Assembly (NCBI GenBank): GCA_035606695.1
Contig: DATNEW010000043.1
Coordinates: 62,001 to 126,000, forward strand
From: Gemmatimonadaceae bacterium
GTDB lineage: Bacteria; Gemmatimonadota; Gemmatimonadetes; Gemmatimonadales; Gemmatimonadaceae
Reading direction: 5' to 3'
Length of the DNA stretch: 64,000 nt
Shown here: piece after piece, positions 54,869 through 64,000 of the stretch
Layout: each line of letters begins with the position of its first letter
Position numbering within the stretch: the stretch's first letter is position 1
Program-made: the position numbers and the translations under genes
The notes under the pieces: generated by a model
Database searches by the model: none
Told to the model about the DNA's origin: nothing
Seen by the model: only the letters and a program-made list of their open reading frames with translations

Positions 54869-56107
54869 CTACGTGCTGCCCGCGCCGATAGTGTCGCGCG
54901 ATTTTCTCCCGGCGCCCGTTTGGCGACTCGCGGTTCCCGGCAGCCCTTCGAACGCCTGCTCCAGATCCGCGAGCAGATCGGGTGTATCCTCGACCCCGCA
55001 CGAGAGCCGGATCAAGCCGTCGGAGAGCCCCATCGCGGCACGTCGCTCGGGCGGCACCGACGCGTGCGTCATTCCCGCCGGCTGGCTGATCAGGGACTCG
55101 ACGCCACCCAGTGATTCCGCCAGCGCGAACACTCTTACGCGATCGAGCACGTGCGCGGCGCGCTCGCGCGTGCCCAGCTCCACGCTGATCATGCCGCCGA
55201 ACCCCGACATCTGTCGCTTGGCCAGCTCGTACTGCGGATGCGACGGGAGGCCGATGTAGAACACGTTTTCGTCGCCGACGGTGTGCGCCAGCCACTTCGC
55301 GATCTCGCGGCCGTTCACGTCGTGCTGCCGCATGCGAAGGTGCAGCGTCTTGGTGCCGCGCAGCGCGAGCCAGGCATCGAACGGACCAGCGACCGCGCCG
55401 GCGGCGTTGTGGATGAACTGCAGGCGGGCCGCGAGATCGTCGTCGCGCACGACGGCGCAACCGCCGATCATGTCGCTGTGGCCGTTCAGGTACTTTGTCG
55501 TCGAGTGGAAGACGATGTCGGCGCCCAGATCGAGCGGGCGCTGGAAATACGGCGAGGCGAAGGTGTTGTCGACGATGAGGAGCGCCTCCTGATCGTGCGC
55601 GATCTGGGCGGCGGCCGCGATGTCGGTGAGGCGCATCAGCGGATTGCTGGGCGTTTCCACCAGCACCGCGCGCGTCGTCGGCGTCATCGCATCGGCGATG
55701 CGCTGCGGATCGCGCGTATCCACGTAGCTGAACGACAGCCCCATGTGCTGCAGAATCTTGTCGAACAGGCGGAACGTGCCGCCGTACACGTTCTCGGCGC
55801 AAACGATGTGATCGCCTGCCCGAAACAGTTTCATGATGGAATCGATGGCGCCCATACCACTCGAAAACGCAAACCCATGGCGGCCGTTCTCGAGCGCCGC
55901 GATGTTTCGCTCGAACGCTTCGCGGGTGGGATTCTTGCCCCGCGCGTATTCGTATCCTTTGTTTTGGCCGAGGGCATCCTGGACGTACGTCGACGTGAGG
56001 TACACGGGCGTCATGATCGCGCCCGCAAGCGGCTCGGGCCGCTGGCCGGCGTGAATGGCGCGGGTGCCAAAACCAGGCACGAGATCGTCATCAAAAACAC
56101 GGGTCAT
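54869..56107 (-). CDS. metB: Cystathionine gamma-synthase/gamma-lyase-type PLP enzyme
   Basis: A 412-residue fold-type I PLP enzyme. Residue blocks: YEYARGKNPTREAFERNIAALENG, SSGMGAI, VETPSNPLMRLTDI, DNTFASPYFQRPLDLGADIVFHSTTKYLNGHSDMIGG with the Schiff-base lysine in STTKY, and LAESLGGVESLISQPAGMTH near the end. It should form cystathionine from O-acyl-homoserine and cysteine, or cleave it; synthase and lyase cannot be told apart by eye. Stands alone, divergent from the response regulator gene. Confidence 0.92.
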   Translation of the reverse strand: MTRVFDDDLVPGFGTRAIHAGQRPEPLAGAIMTPVYLTSTYVQDALGQNKGYEYARGKNPTREAFERNIAALENGRHGFAFSSGMGAIDSIMKLFRAGDHIVCAENVYGGTFRLFDKILQHMGLSFSYVDTRDPQRIADAMTPTTRAVLVETPSNPLMRLTDIAAAAQIAHDQEALLIVDNTFASPYFQRPLDLGADIVFHSTTKYLNGHSDMIGGCAVVRDDDLAARLQFIHNAAGAVAGPFDAWLALRGTKTLHLRMRQHDVNGREIAKWLAHTVGDENVFYIGLPSHPQYELAKRQMSGFGGMISVELGTRERAAHVLDRVRVFALAESLGGVESLISQPAGMTHASVPPERRAAMGLSDGLIRLSCGVEDTPDLLADLEQAFEGLPGTASRQTGAGRKSRDTIGAGST

Positions 56108-56181
56108 GCCGATACTCTGCTTGCTTGGGGTATGTGGAAATTAACCCCACTCGACCCCTGGCTGTAACCGAACCGAACGTC

Positions 56182-57291
56182 ATGAACGCTTCCGCTTCGA
56201 GCATCACCGCTGCCGGTTCGGCCGCCGAATCAGGCGCGGCGTTGCCGTATTGCCTCATCGTCGACGACGAGCCGCGACTTCGCCAGGTGATGGTGCACCT
56301 GATGCGCAGCGACGGCTTCCAGTGCGTCGAGGCCGGCAACGGCGTCGAGGCGCTCGAGCAGCTGGAGAAGTATCCGGCCATCCTCGTGCTCAGCGATCTG
56401 CGCATGCCGAAGATGGACGGCTTCGCGCTGCTGAGAGAAATCCGCTCGCGCTTTCCGGATGTCGCCGTGGTCATGATCACCGCGGTGGCTGACGTCGAGA
56501 TCGCCGTGAACTGTCTGGCAATCGGCGCGGCCGACTACGTCATCAAGCCGTACCAGCTCGAGGACGTCCGCGCCCGCGTGGCGCAGGCGCTCGAGAAGCG
56601 GCGCATGGTGCTCGAGCTCCGGGCATATCGCGAGAGCCTCGAGGAGCGCGTCGCCGTGCAGGCGCGGCGCCTCGAGGAGCTCTTCCTGGCGAGCGTACAG
56701 TCGCTCGCCGAGGCCCTGGAATTAAAGGATCCTTATACGCGCGGCCACTCGATCCGGGTGAGCCAGTACTCGAGCATCATCGCGCAGACGATGGGCTTGG
56801 ACGGTGAGATGCTGCGCCAGATCGAGCTCGGCGGCCACGTGCACGACATCGGCAAGATCGGCGTGCGCGAGTCGGTGCTGAACAAGGCGGATCGTCTGAC
56901 GCCCGAAGAGTATCAGCACATCATGACACATCCGGTGCTCGGCTGGCGCATTCTCGCGCCGCTCCTGGGCGACACGCCGAACGCGCTGAACATCGTGCGT
57001 TCGCATCACGAGCGCTACGACGGCCGGGGCGTGCCCGACGGGTTGAGCACGGACGAGATTCCGCTCGAGGCGCGCATTGCCGCGGCCGCTGACGCCCTGG
57101 ACGCGATGACGAGCGATCGCCCGTACCGCGCGAGCGAGATGTCGCTCGAGATGGCCGTGGAGGAGATTCGCCGCTGCAGCCGTACGCAGTTCGATCCGGC
57201 GGTGGTCGACGCCGTGGTGAGCGCGGCCGAGCGCGGCGAGCTGCAACTGCTGCCGCGGACGGCGACGTATCCCGTCCCGAATCGTGCGTAA
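56182..57291 (+). CDS. Response regulator with HD-GYP phosphodiesterase domain
   Basis: ATG at 56182, 369 residues. A receiver domain (24-140) has the acidic pair at D28/D29, phospho-acceptor D72 in LSDLRMPKMDG and lysine in VIKPYQ. A helical linker leads to an HD-GYP domain from about residue 178: LKDPYTRGHS, HDIGKIG (221-227), HHERYDGRGVP (275-285) and AADALDAMTSDRPYR. The GYP triplet is GVP here. It likely breaks down c-di-GMP under control of an unlinked kinase. Followed closely by an AraC-type regulator. Confidence 0.9.
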   Translation: MNASASSITAAGSAAESGAALPYCLIVDDEPRLRQVMVHLMRSDGFQCVEAGNGVEALEQLEKYPAILVLSDLRMPKMDGFALLREIRSRFPDVAVVMITAVADVEIAVNCLAIGAADYVIKPYQLEDVRARVAQALEKRRMVLELRAYRESLEERVAVQARRLEELFLASVQSLAEALELKDPYTRGHSIRVSQYSSIIAQTMGLDGEMLRQIELGGHVHDIGKIGVRESVLNKADRLTPEEYQHIMTHPVLGWRILAPLLGDTPNALNIVRSHHERYDGRGVPDGLSTDEIPLEARIAAAADALDAMTSDRPYRASEMSLEMAVEEIRRCSRTQFDPAVVDAVVSAAERGELQLLPRTATYPVPNRA

Positions 57292-57311
57292 CACGGCGGA
57301 GCGCGAGTGAG

Positions 57312-58097
57312 ATGATCACGCTGGACCAGGGCGGACGCGGTCGGGCGACGACGCGCATCATTCCGGCGCCGCCATCCATCGGTGCGATCGCCGAGCTCCT
57401 CTGGATTGACTCGACGCGCCATGACGTCGGAGCGACGCACCACTGGACAGTCGTGGCCGACGATGCTCCGCATCTCATTTATAGTTTGCTCAATGACGGA
57501 CGGGGTGATCGTCACCGGTTGGTGGTGGTCGGCGCACGGCGGGTACACGCCCGGATCCACCTGGGCGGCCGGCAACTGACCGTCGGTGTTCGTCTTCGGC
57601 CTGGCTCGTTGCCGGCACTCTTTGGCGTTGACGCGTCGAGCCTCACGGATCGCGCGACACCGTTCGACTCGATGGTTCCCCCTGCGGAGCGTGGGGCGGC
57701 GGAACGGTTCCACGGGCGGTCGCCGGAACAGATCGCGCACGAGCTGGCGAGAGTGATCGCGCGGCTCGCCGGACACGGACGCCCACTCGATCATCGCGCA
57801 CGCTTGCTCGAGACCTTGGCGCGGCAGCAGTCCGGAGACGTTCGCGCGATCGCGACACAGTTCCGCATGAGCGACCGCGGCCTGAGGGCATGGAGCTCGG
57901 CGCACGTCGGGATCGGCGTGCGTCGCATTCTGCGCATCCGCCGTGTTCATGCCGCGCTCGAGATTCGCCTGGCGCAGCCGCGGTCGACATGGAGCACGAT
58001 CGCCGCACGAACGGGATTCGCGGATCACTCGCATCTCGTGCGCGACTGCACCGCGCTCGTCGGCGAGAGTCCGTCGGCGTTTCTCGCGCGGGGTTGA
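57312..58097 (+). CDS. AraC-type helix-turn-helix regulator with DUF6597-like N-domain
   Basis: A 261-residue protein. The C-terminal third (about 170-255) is a two-HTH AraC domain: RAIATQFRMSDRGLRAWSSAHVGIGVRRILRIRRVHAALEIRL followed by TIAARTGFADHSHLVRDCTALVGESPSAFL, with the usual GFADxSHLxR block. The N-terminal domain is beta-rich with a small-ligand-like cupin fold, as in transcription factors annotated DUF6597. It lies 20 bases after the HD-GYP gene and may be in the same transcript. Targets unknown. Confidence 0.85.
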   Translation: MITLDQGGRGRATTRIIPAPPSIGAIAELLWIDSTRHDVGATHHWTVVADDAPHLIYSLLNDGRGDRHRLVVVGARRVHARIHLGGRQLTVGVRLRPGSLPALFGVDASSLTDRATPFDSMVPPAERGAAERFHGRSPEQIAHELARVIARLAGHGRPLDHRARLLETLARQQSGDVRAIATQFRMSDRGLRAWSSAHVGIGVRRILRIRRVHAALEIRLAQPRSTWSTIAARTGFADHSHLVRDCTALVGESPSAFLARG

Positions 58098-58173
58098 CGA
58101 CCTTCCGTTTCGTTCAATCGCACCGATCGCCAAATGCGTAACGTCCGATCATCTCTTCGAGGGTGATCGAGGC

Positions 58174-59223
58174 ATGCGAATCTCACAGCGTTCGATCGTA
58201 TCGCGCGCCGAGCGTGTGACGCGTTTCGCGATCGTGGCGGCGCTCATCGGGCTCGGCGCGTGCGCGGTGCGGCGCGCGCGGGGGCTGACCGGATCCTCGG
58301 TTGCACGCGTCACGATGCCCGACCCCCTGTTCGATTTTCGGGTGAATCCGTGGGTCAACCTTCACCACTTTCTCTATGAAGCGGCGCGCGGGCGACGCGG
58401 ATTGGACTCCGGCCGCGAGGGACCTCGCCGCGCTGCGGCCGACACGGCCGGCATTGGATCGCTAACCGCTCGCGAGCGTGGAGCGTGGGATCGTGCGCTC
58501 AACTACTACGACCGGACATTCGCCCAGCGCGACATCCTCTTCGATACGACACTCGTTGCGATCACGGATCGCCTGTCCGATCTCGGTGCGTCGTCGCCGC
58601 TTGCCGACGCGCGTCTGGATTCAGAGCTCACGTCGGTGCTTGCCGAGGCGATGCCGGTGTATCGCGTCCTGTGGTGGCCGCGTCATCGCGCGGCAGACTC
58701 GGCGTGGATTGCGTCAGTGCGCCCATACCTCGCGCGATATGGCAACGCCGCCGCGGCGCGCGAGGCACGCGCGTTCGCTACGAGCTGGCCGGATGCGCCA
58801 GTCCGCGTCGACGTCTCCGAGTACACCAGTTGGGCCGGCGCGTACACTACGACTCAGCCGAGCCGGATCAACATGGGAGCCTTCGATCCCATGGCGTACG
58901 GTGCGGCAGGGTTGAAGACGCTCTTTCACGAAGTTCTTCACACGATGGACGACACGTTGTTCGCGCACTTTCAAGCCCAGGCGCGTGCCGAGAGGAAACG
59001 AATGCGACGCGATCCCACGCACGTGTTCATCTTCTATACCGCGGGGGAGACCGTGGCGGCGCTGATCCCCGGCTACATCCCGTTCGGCGAGCGCACCGGT
59101 TTCTGGAAGCGCACCAACGACATGGACGGCATGCGGCCCTTGCTCGCGCGGTATTGGCAACCGTGGCTGGATGGCCGCGGGACGTTCGACGCCGCGTTGC
59201 GGGCCATCGCGGCCAAGATGTGA
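58174..59223 (+). CDS. Lipoprotein zinc metalloprotease-like protein
   Basis: ATG at 58174, 349 residues. A lipoprotein signal ends at ALIGLGAC (lipobox L-G-A-C). The zincin motif is HEVLH in KTLFHEVLHTMDD (about residue 251-255), with a candidate third ligand downstream. The rest contains tryptophan-rich surface segments and ends with PWLDGRGTFDAALRAIAAK. I cannot assign a named family. It is convergent with the acyl-AMP ligase gene, with 16 AT-rich bases between. Confidence 0.8.
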   Translation: MRISQRSIVSRAERVTRFAIVAALIGLGACAVRRARGLTGSSVARVTMPDPLFDFRVNPWVNLHHFLYEAARGRRGLDSGREGPRRAAADTAGIGSLTARERGAWDRALNYYDRTFAQRDILFDTTLVAITDRLSDLGASSPLADARLDSELTSVLAEAMPVYRVLWWPRHRAADSAWIASVRPYLARYGNAAAAREARAFATSWPDAPVRVDVSEYTSWAGAYTTTQPSRINMGAFDPMAYGAAGLKTLFHEVLHTMDDTLFAHFQAQARAERKRMRRDPTHVFIFYTAGETVAALIPGYIPFGERTGFWKRTNDMDGMRPLLARYWQPWLDGRGTFDAALRAIAAKM

Positions 59224-59239
59224 TATTATAAAATGATAA

Positions 59240-60628
59240 TTATAAAACTCGTACAAACGTCGGTTGCCTGTACAGGCTGAGCCGCTCGGAGCACCACTGG
59301 CGCACGGCCATTTCGGTCACCGAGCCGCGCACCTCGAGGGTGATCTCCGGCTCGCGGTCCTCATCCGTGGGCGTCGCAGTTGCGATCGCCGCATCGACAC
59401 CGGCCAGCTCGCGAACGGCGCGCTCGATCTCCGCCGGATAGATGTTGAAGCCGTTGCGAGTGAACATCGGCTTGATGACGCCTTCAAATGTCACCGTGCC
59501 GTCGGCATTCATGCGGCCGCGATCGCCCGTGTGCAGCCAGCCGTCCTGCACGAAGAGGCCGGCGTCGCCATGCGAGACGTAGCCCGAAAAGAGGTTGTCA
59601 CCGCGCACGCAGATCTCGCCGTCGTCGATGCGAACGTCGACGCCTGGGAACGGGCGCCCAAGCGTTCCGCGCGCGTTGGGCCGATCGACGGCGTTGAAGA
59701 GGCACACGGGACCTGCTTCCGTGAGACCGTAGCCCTGCCGAAGCTCGACCTCCGTAGCGTTGGACCAGCGCTCCTGCAACGACGTCGAGAGCGGCGAGCC
59801 GCCGCAGATGGCTAGGCGGAGCGCGCCCGCGCCGCGGCCAAGACGCTCGAGCGCCGCGAGCAGCGCGCGAAAGACGGCGGGAACGCCGATGACGGCCGTG
59901 ATCTCGCCCGCCGCGATGCGTTCGGCGGCGCGGCCCGGATTGAATCGCGGCATCGTGATGACGCGAGCGCCGGCGAGCAGCGGAGCGTTCGCGGAAACAG
60001 TCAGACCGAACAGGTGCGAGAATGGCAAGAGCGCCAACGCCACGTCGGCGTCGGTGAGTTCCCCGGCAACGATCGTCGCGCGCGCATTCGACAACAGGCT
60101 GCGGTGCGAGAGAATGGCGCCGAGTGGCGTGCCGCGCATCGCGGAGGTGTAGACGATCGCGGCTTCGTCGTCGCTGCCCGCGACGTCGGTATCGCCTTCG
60201 ATGGCCAATCCCTGATGCGAGCCGAGATCGATGGTTCGCTGGACGTCGGGTGACGAGAACGTGGCGCTGCGCGGCGCATCGTCGAGCAACACGCGCGGAA
60301 GGTTCGGTGGCAGCAGCGGCGCGAGCGCGGCGTTCGTGAAGACGGCGCCGACGTTCGCGTCGTCGACGCAGTGCGCCGCTTCGTGTCGCGAGGCGAGCGG
60401 ATTGATGAGCACCGCGCCGCGGCCTTCGGACGCGGCGAGCGCCACAAAAAACGCGGGCGTCGTGGGGAGGAGAATGGCACTTCGCTTGGCCGTCAACGCG
60501 CGCACGAGTGGCGCGCTTCGCTGCAGCAGCGTGACGCCTGCGGCGACGAGTTGTTGCGCGTCGAATTCGTCAATGCGGCCGCCGTGCGCGGCGATTGCGA
60601 GGGGGAGGAGAGAAAACGGGTCCGGCAT
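59240..60628 (-). CDS. Acyl-AMP ligase-like (ANL superfamily) protein with degenerate P-loop and missing C-terminal lysine
   Basis: A 462-residue protein with an ANL-family core: substrate blocks, A5-like RQGYGLTEAGPV, A7-like LHTGDRGRMNADG, and A8-like FTRNGFNIYPAEIE. The nucleotide loop reads TSAMRGTPLG where the family has TSGTTG-x-PKG, so three of its key residues including the lysine are changed. The protein ends at LYRQPTFVRVL just where PxTxxGK with the catalytic lysine should follow, so the last 15-25 residues are missing. It is probably weakly active, repurposed or damaged. Convergent with the lipoprotein gene at an AT-rich junction. Confidence 0.75.
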   Translation of the reverse strand: MPDPFSLLPLAIAAHGGRIDEFDAQQLVAAGVTLLQRSAPLVRALTAKRSAILLPTTPAFFVALAASEGRGAVLINPLASRHEAAHCVDDANVGAVFTNAALAPLLPPNLPRVLLDDAPRSATFSSPDVQRTIDLGSHQGLAIEGDTDVAGSDDEAAIVYTSAMRGTPLGAILSHRSLLSNARATIVAGELTDADVALALLPFSHLFGLTVSANAPLLAGARVITMPRFNPGRAAERIAAGEITAVIGVPAVFRALLAALERLGRGAGALRLAICGGSPLSTSLQERWSNATEVELRQGYGLTEAGPVCLFNAVDRPNARGTLGRPFPGVDVRIDDGEICVRGDNLFSGYVSHGDAGLFVQDGWLHTGDRGRMNADGTVTFEGVIKPMFTRNGFNIYPAEIERAVRELAGVDAAIATATPTDEDREPEITLEVRGSVTEMAVRQWCSERLSLYRQPTFVRVL

Positions 60629-60639
60629 GGGGACAAAAG

Positions 60640-60903
60640 TAGCTGTGTCATCCCGAGCGGAGGCGCGTAGCGCGCCCTCTTTTCGTCATCCCGAGCGGAG
60701 GCGCGTAGCGCCGGAGTCGAGGGATCCCCTTCTCAGCGGTGCGCTGCGCATGGCTCCTCCGTCGGGACGGGGGTCCCTCGACTTGCTCGCTGCGCTCGCT
60801 CGCTCGGGATGACGGAGGGCGCTCATGCTCGCTGCGCTCGCTCGCTCGGGATGACAGAGAGCGCTCACGCTCGCTGCGCTCGCTCGCTCGGGATGACGGC
60901 TGC
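60640..60903. repeat. Family A repeat with 42-bp tandem array (copy A7) between divergent genes
   Basis: Two left-arm copies (TCATCCCGAGCGGAGGCGCG) and a central dyad are followed by about 2.7 tandem copies of a 42-base unit containing GCTCGCTGCGCTCGCTCGC and GGGATGAC (about 60783-60903). It fills most of the 314-base gap between the acyl-AMP ligase (-) and glmM (+). The promoter of glmM must lie within or in the 39 bases after it; GTTAGCTTTCC at about 60911 is the only -10-like candidate seen. Confidence 0.78.
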
Positions 60904-60942
60904 CTCACACCGTTAGCTTTCCCTCACAACTCTGGAGGCTGG

Positions 60943-62313
60943 ATGGCGAACGATGGGCTGATGGTGAGTGTGTCGGGTATTCGTGGGCGCGTCGGCGCGG
61001 GGCTGTCGCCCGAAGTCGTCGCGCGATACGCCTCGGCGTTCGGCGCCTGGGCGTCGCGACGCGGGCACGGCAACAATGTCGTCGTCGGGCGCGACAGTCG
61101 TGTCTCGGGGCCGATGTTTCACGCCGTCGTCTTGTCGTCGCTACAGTCGGTGGGCTGCAACGTGATCGACATCGGCCTTACGACGACCCCGACCTGCCAA
61201 CTCGCCGTCGAACACCATCACGCCGCGGGTGGACTCATGATCTCCGCGAGCCACAACCCGATCGAATGGAACGCGCTCAAGTTCATCGGGCCGTCGGGAT
61301 TGTTTCTCGAAGCCGCGGAAGGCACGGAGATGCGCGCGACGATCGAGCGCGGCGTACCCTTCGCGACGTGGGAGACGCTCGGTCGTGTGGAGCGCGACGA
61401 TCGTGCGATTCAGCGACACCTGGAACGTGTCCTATCGATACCGTACATCGACGTCGAGGGGATTCGTCGCCGCAAATTTCACGTTGCGCTCGACTGTGTG
61501 CGCGGCGCCGGCGCCGCCATCATGCCCGAACTGCTCGAGCGGCTTGGCTGTACCGTCACCGCGATCAACACGGAGACCGACGGCCGATTTCCGCGTCCAC
61601 CGGAGCCGATCGCGGAAAACCTCGGCGAGTTGGAACGGCTCGTGCTCGAGTCCGGCGCGGCGATCGGGTTTGCCGTCGATCCAGACGTCGATCGCCTGGC
61701 GCTCGTGTCGGACGCCGGCAAGGCGATCGGCGAGGATTTCACGCTGGCGCTCGCCGCGCGGCTGGTGCTCAAGCATCGTTCGGGCGCGGTCGTGACGAAC
61801 CTCTCGACGAGTCGCGTCGTCGAGGACGTGGCGGTGGCGGCGAACGTGCGGGTCATTCGCGCGCCGGTGGGCGAAGTGAACGTCGCCGTACGGATGCGCG
61901 ACGAACACGCGCCGATCGGCGGTGAAGGCAACGGGGGCGTCATTCTGTCGGAGGTCCATCTCGGCCGCGATGCGCCGATCGGGGCGGCCCTCCTGCTGCA
62001 ACTGCTGCACGAAGAGAACAAGCCGTTGTCGCAGATCGTGTCGGAGTTGCCGCGCTATGTGATCGTGAAAGACAAGCTCGACCGTCCCGACGCAAGCCTG
62101 GACACGGTGTACGCAGCGCTGCGGAAAGCGTTCTCCGACGCCTCCGCGGACACGCAAGACGGGTTGCGCCTGTCGTGGCCGGACCGCTGGGTGCACGTGC
62201 GGCCCTCCGGAACGGAACCAATCGTGCGAGTAATAGCCGAAGCACCGACCAACGAAGCCGCGCTGGAACTGGTTCGCCGCTCACGCGAACCGCTCGACGC
62301 TCTGAGCGCCTAA
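60943..62313 (+). CDS. glmM: Phosphoglucosamine mutase
   Basis: ATG at 60943 is preceded by GGAGG at 60934, so the longer frame from 60739 is rejected; 456 residues. Catalytic serine S103 in ISASHNPIEWN, metal loop DPDVDRLAL (246-254), sugar loop IGGEGNGGV, and phosphate loop RPSGTEP near 425. It converts glucosamine-6-phosphate to glucosamine-1-phosphate for UDP-GlcNAc. glmS follows 63 bases later, a natural pair for cell-wall sugar supply. A broad phosphomannomutase/PGM is the alternative. Confidence 0.93.
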   Translation: MANDGLMVSVSGIRGRVGAGLSPEVVARYASAFGAWASRRGHGNNVVVGRDSRVSGPMFHAVVLSSLQSVGCNVIDIGLTTTPTCQLAVEHHHAAGGLMISASHNPIEWNALKFIGPSGLFLEAAEGTEMRATIERGVPFATWETLGRVERDDRAIQRHLERVLSIPYIDVEGIRRRKFHVALDCVRGAGAAIMPELLERLGCTVTAINTETDGRFPRPPEPIAENLGELERLVLESGAAIGFAVDPDVDRLALVSDAGKAIGEDFTLALAARLVLKHRSGAVVTNLSTSRVVEDVAVAANVRVIRAPVGEVNVAVRMRDEHAPIGGEGNGGVILSEVHLGRDAPIGAALLLQLLHEENKPLSQIVSELPRYVIVKDKLDRPDASLDTVYAALRKAFSDASADTQDGLRLSWPDRWVHVRPSGTEPIVRVIAEAPTNEAALELVRRSREPLDALSA

Positions 62314-62350
62314 GATCGCCCAGGAGCGCCTGGGAGCGCCTGGGAGCGCG
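62301..62350. repeat. 10-bp phased tandem repeat bridging the glmM stop
   Basis: Five units at 10-base spacing, TCTGAGCGCC, TAAGATCGCC, CAGGAGCGCC, TGGGAGCGCC, TGGGAGCGCG; the first two cover the last codons and stop of glmM. One turn of DNA per unit. Confidence 0.7.
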
Positions 62351-62376
62351 GTACACCCGAAGAAGGAACTCACGCT

Positions 62377-64000
<1,624 letters not shown>

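Noticed and set aside
56108-56181. SAM riboswitch upstream of the cystathionine enzyme gene
   Set aside because: No stem pattern or terminator pair visible in the short divergent gap.
62314-62376. glmS ribozyme/riboswitch upstream of glmS
   Set aside because: The gap is only 63 bases and is a 10-bp repeat; too short for the ribozyme.

Overview
The window looks like a piece of the main chromosome of a GC-rich, diderm, aerobic, menaquinone-using bacterium. I infer Gemmatimonadota or a near relative from the gene content: a menaquinone-type UbiE/UbiD/UbiA/UbiX set, outer-membrane barrels, many HExxH proteases, and dispersed TCATCCCGAGCG-type hairpins. This is not proven from sequence alone. Genes are tightly packed on both strands with many ATGA/GTGA overlaps. 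I see no tRNA, rRNA, CRISPR array, prophage or transposase gene.

Layout. 1-5.3 kb: end of a zinc-ribbon protein, an M1-type peptidase joined to a probable outer-membrane barrel, and a UbiB-like kinase. 5.4-9.3 kb: cupin plus sugar nucleotidyltransferase, then a two-gene ABC exporter. 9.4-14.5 kb: M20 peptidase, MFS transporter, carbon-starvation transporter CstA with its small YbdD partner. 14.5-23.6 kb: lipoprotein, NAD-type isocitrate dehydrogenase, phosphoesterase, SprT-like protein, then glutaryl-CoA dehydrogenase, EtfB, EtfA and a membrane Fe-S oxidoreductase forming a probable acyl-CoA-to-menaquinone electron route. 23.7-32 kb (minus strand): molybdenum cofactor genes (moeA, mobA, fdhE) around a PBP4-type carboxypeptidase, then a 6-pyruvoyl-tetrahydropterin synthase homologue, a BON protein, an outer-membrane protein and GpmI. 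32.3-42.1 kb: M15 peptidase, YkvA-like protein, GuaB, amino-acid permease, NrnA-like phosphoesterase, Mrp ATPase, MATE exporter and SAM hydrolase. 42.3-45.7 kb (minus strand): sigma factor, anti-sigma factor, bactofilin-like membrane protein and YihY-like protein. 45.8-50.2 kb: UbiE/MenG, UbiD, UbiA, UbiX and a YfcE-like phosphodiesterase, all overlapping. 50.2-56.1 kb (minus strand): small conserved protein, short UvrC-like protein, MutM, PurD, M48 protease and a cystathionine synthase/lyase. 56.2-64 kb: HD-GYP response regulator, AraC-type regulator, lipoprotein protease, an atypical truncated acyl-AMP ligase, GlmM and GlmS (cut by the window end).

The most unusual content lies between the genes. 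At least four families of intergenic repeats are visible: (A) long hairpins with TCATCCCGAGCG / CGGGATGACA arms, seven loci; (B) a ~42-bp unit beginning GGAATTCCGAGCGAAGG, four loci; (C) CGCCCATCGCCCA-type repeats; (D) one 211-bp inverted-repeat element with an AT-rich centre. Five of the seven convergent gene junctions carry a family A or D element, and in some places the repeats supply stop codons, a ribosome-binding site or terminal codons of the neighbouring genes. I did not find a clear new defence or biosynthetic system; the repeats, the truncated acyl-AMP ligase, the short UvrC and the sigma/bactofilin/YihY module are the best leads.
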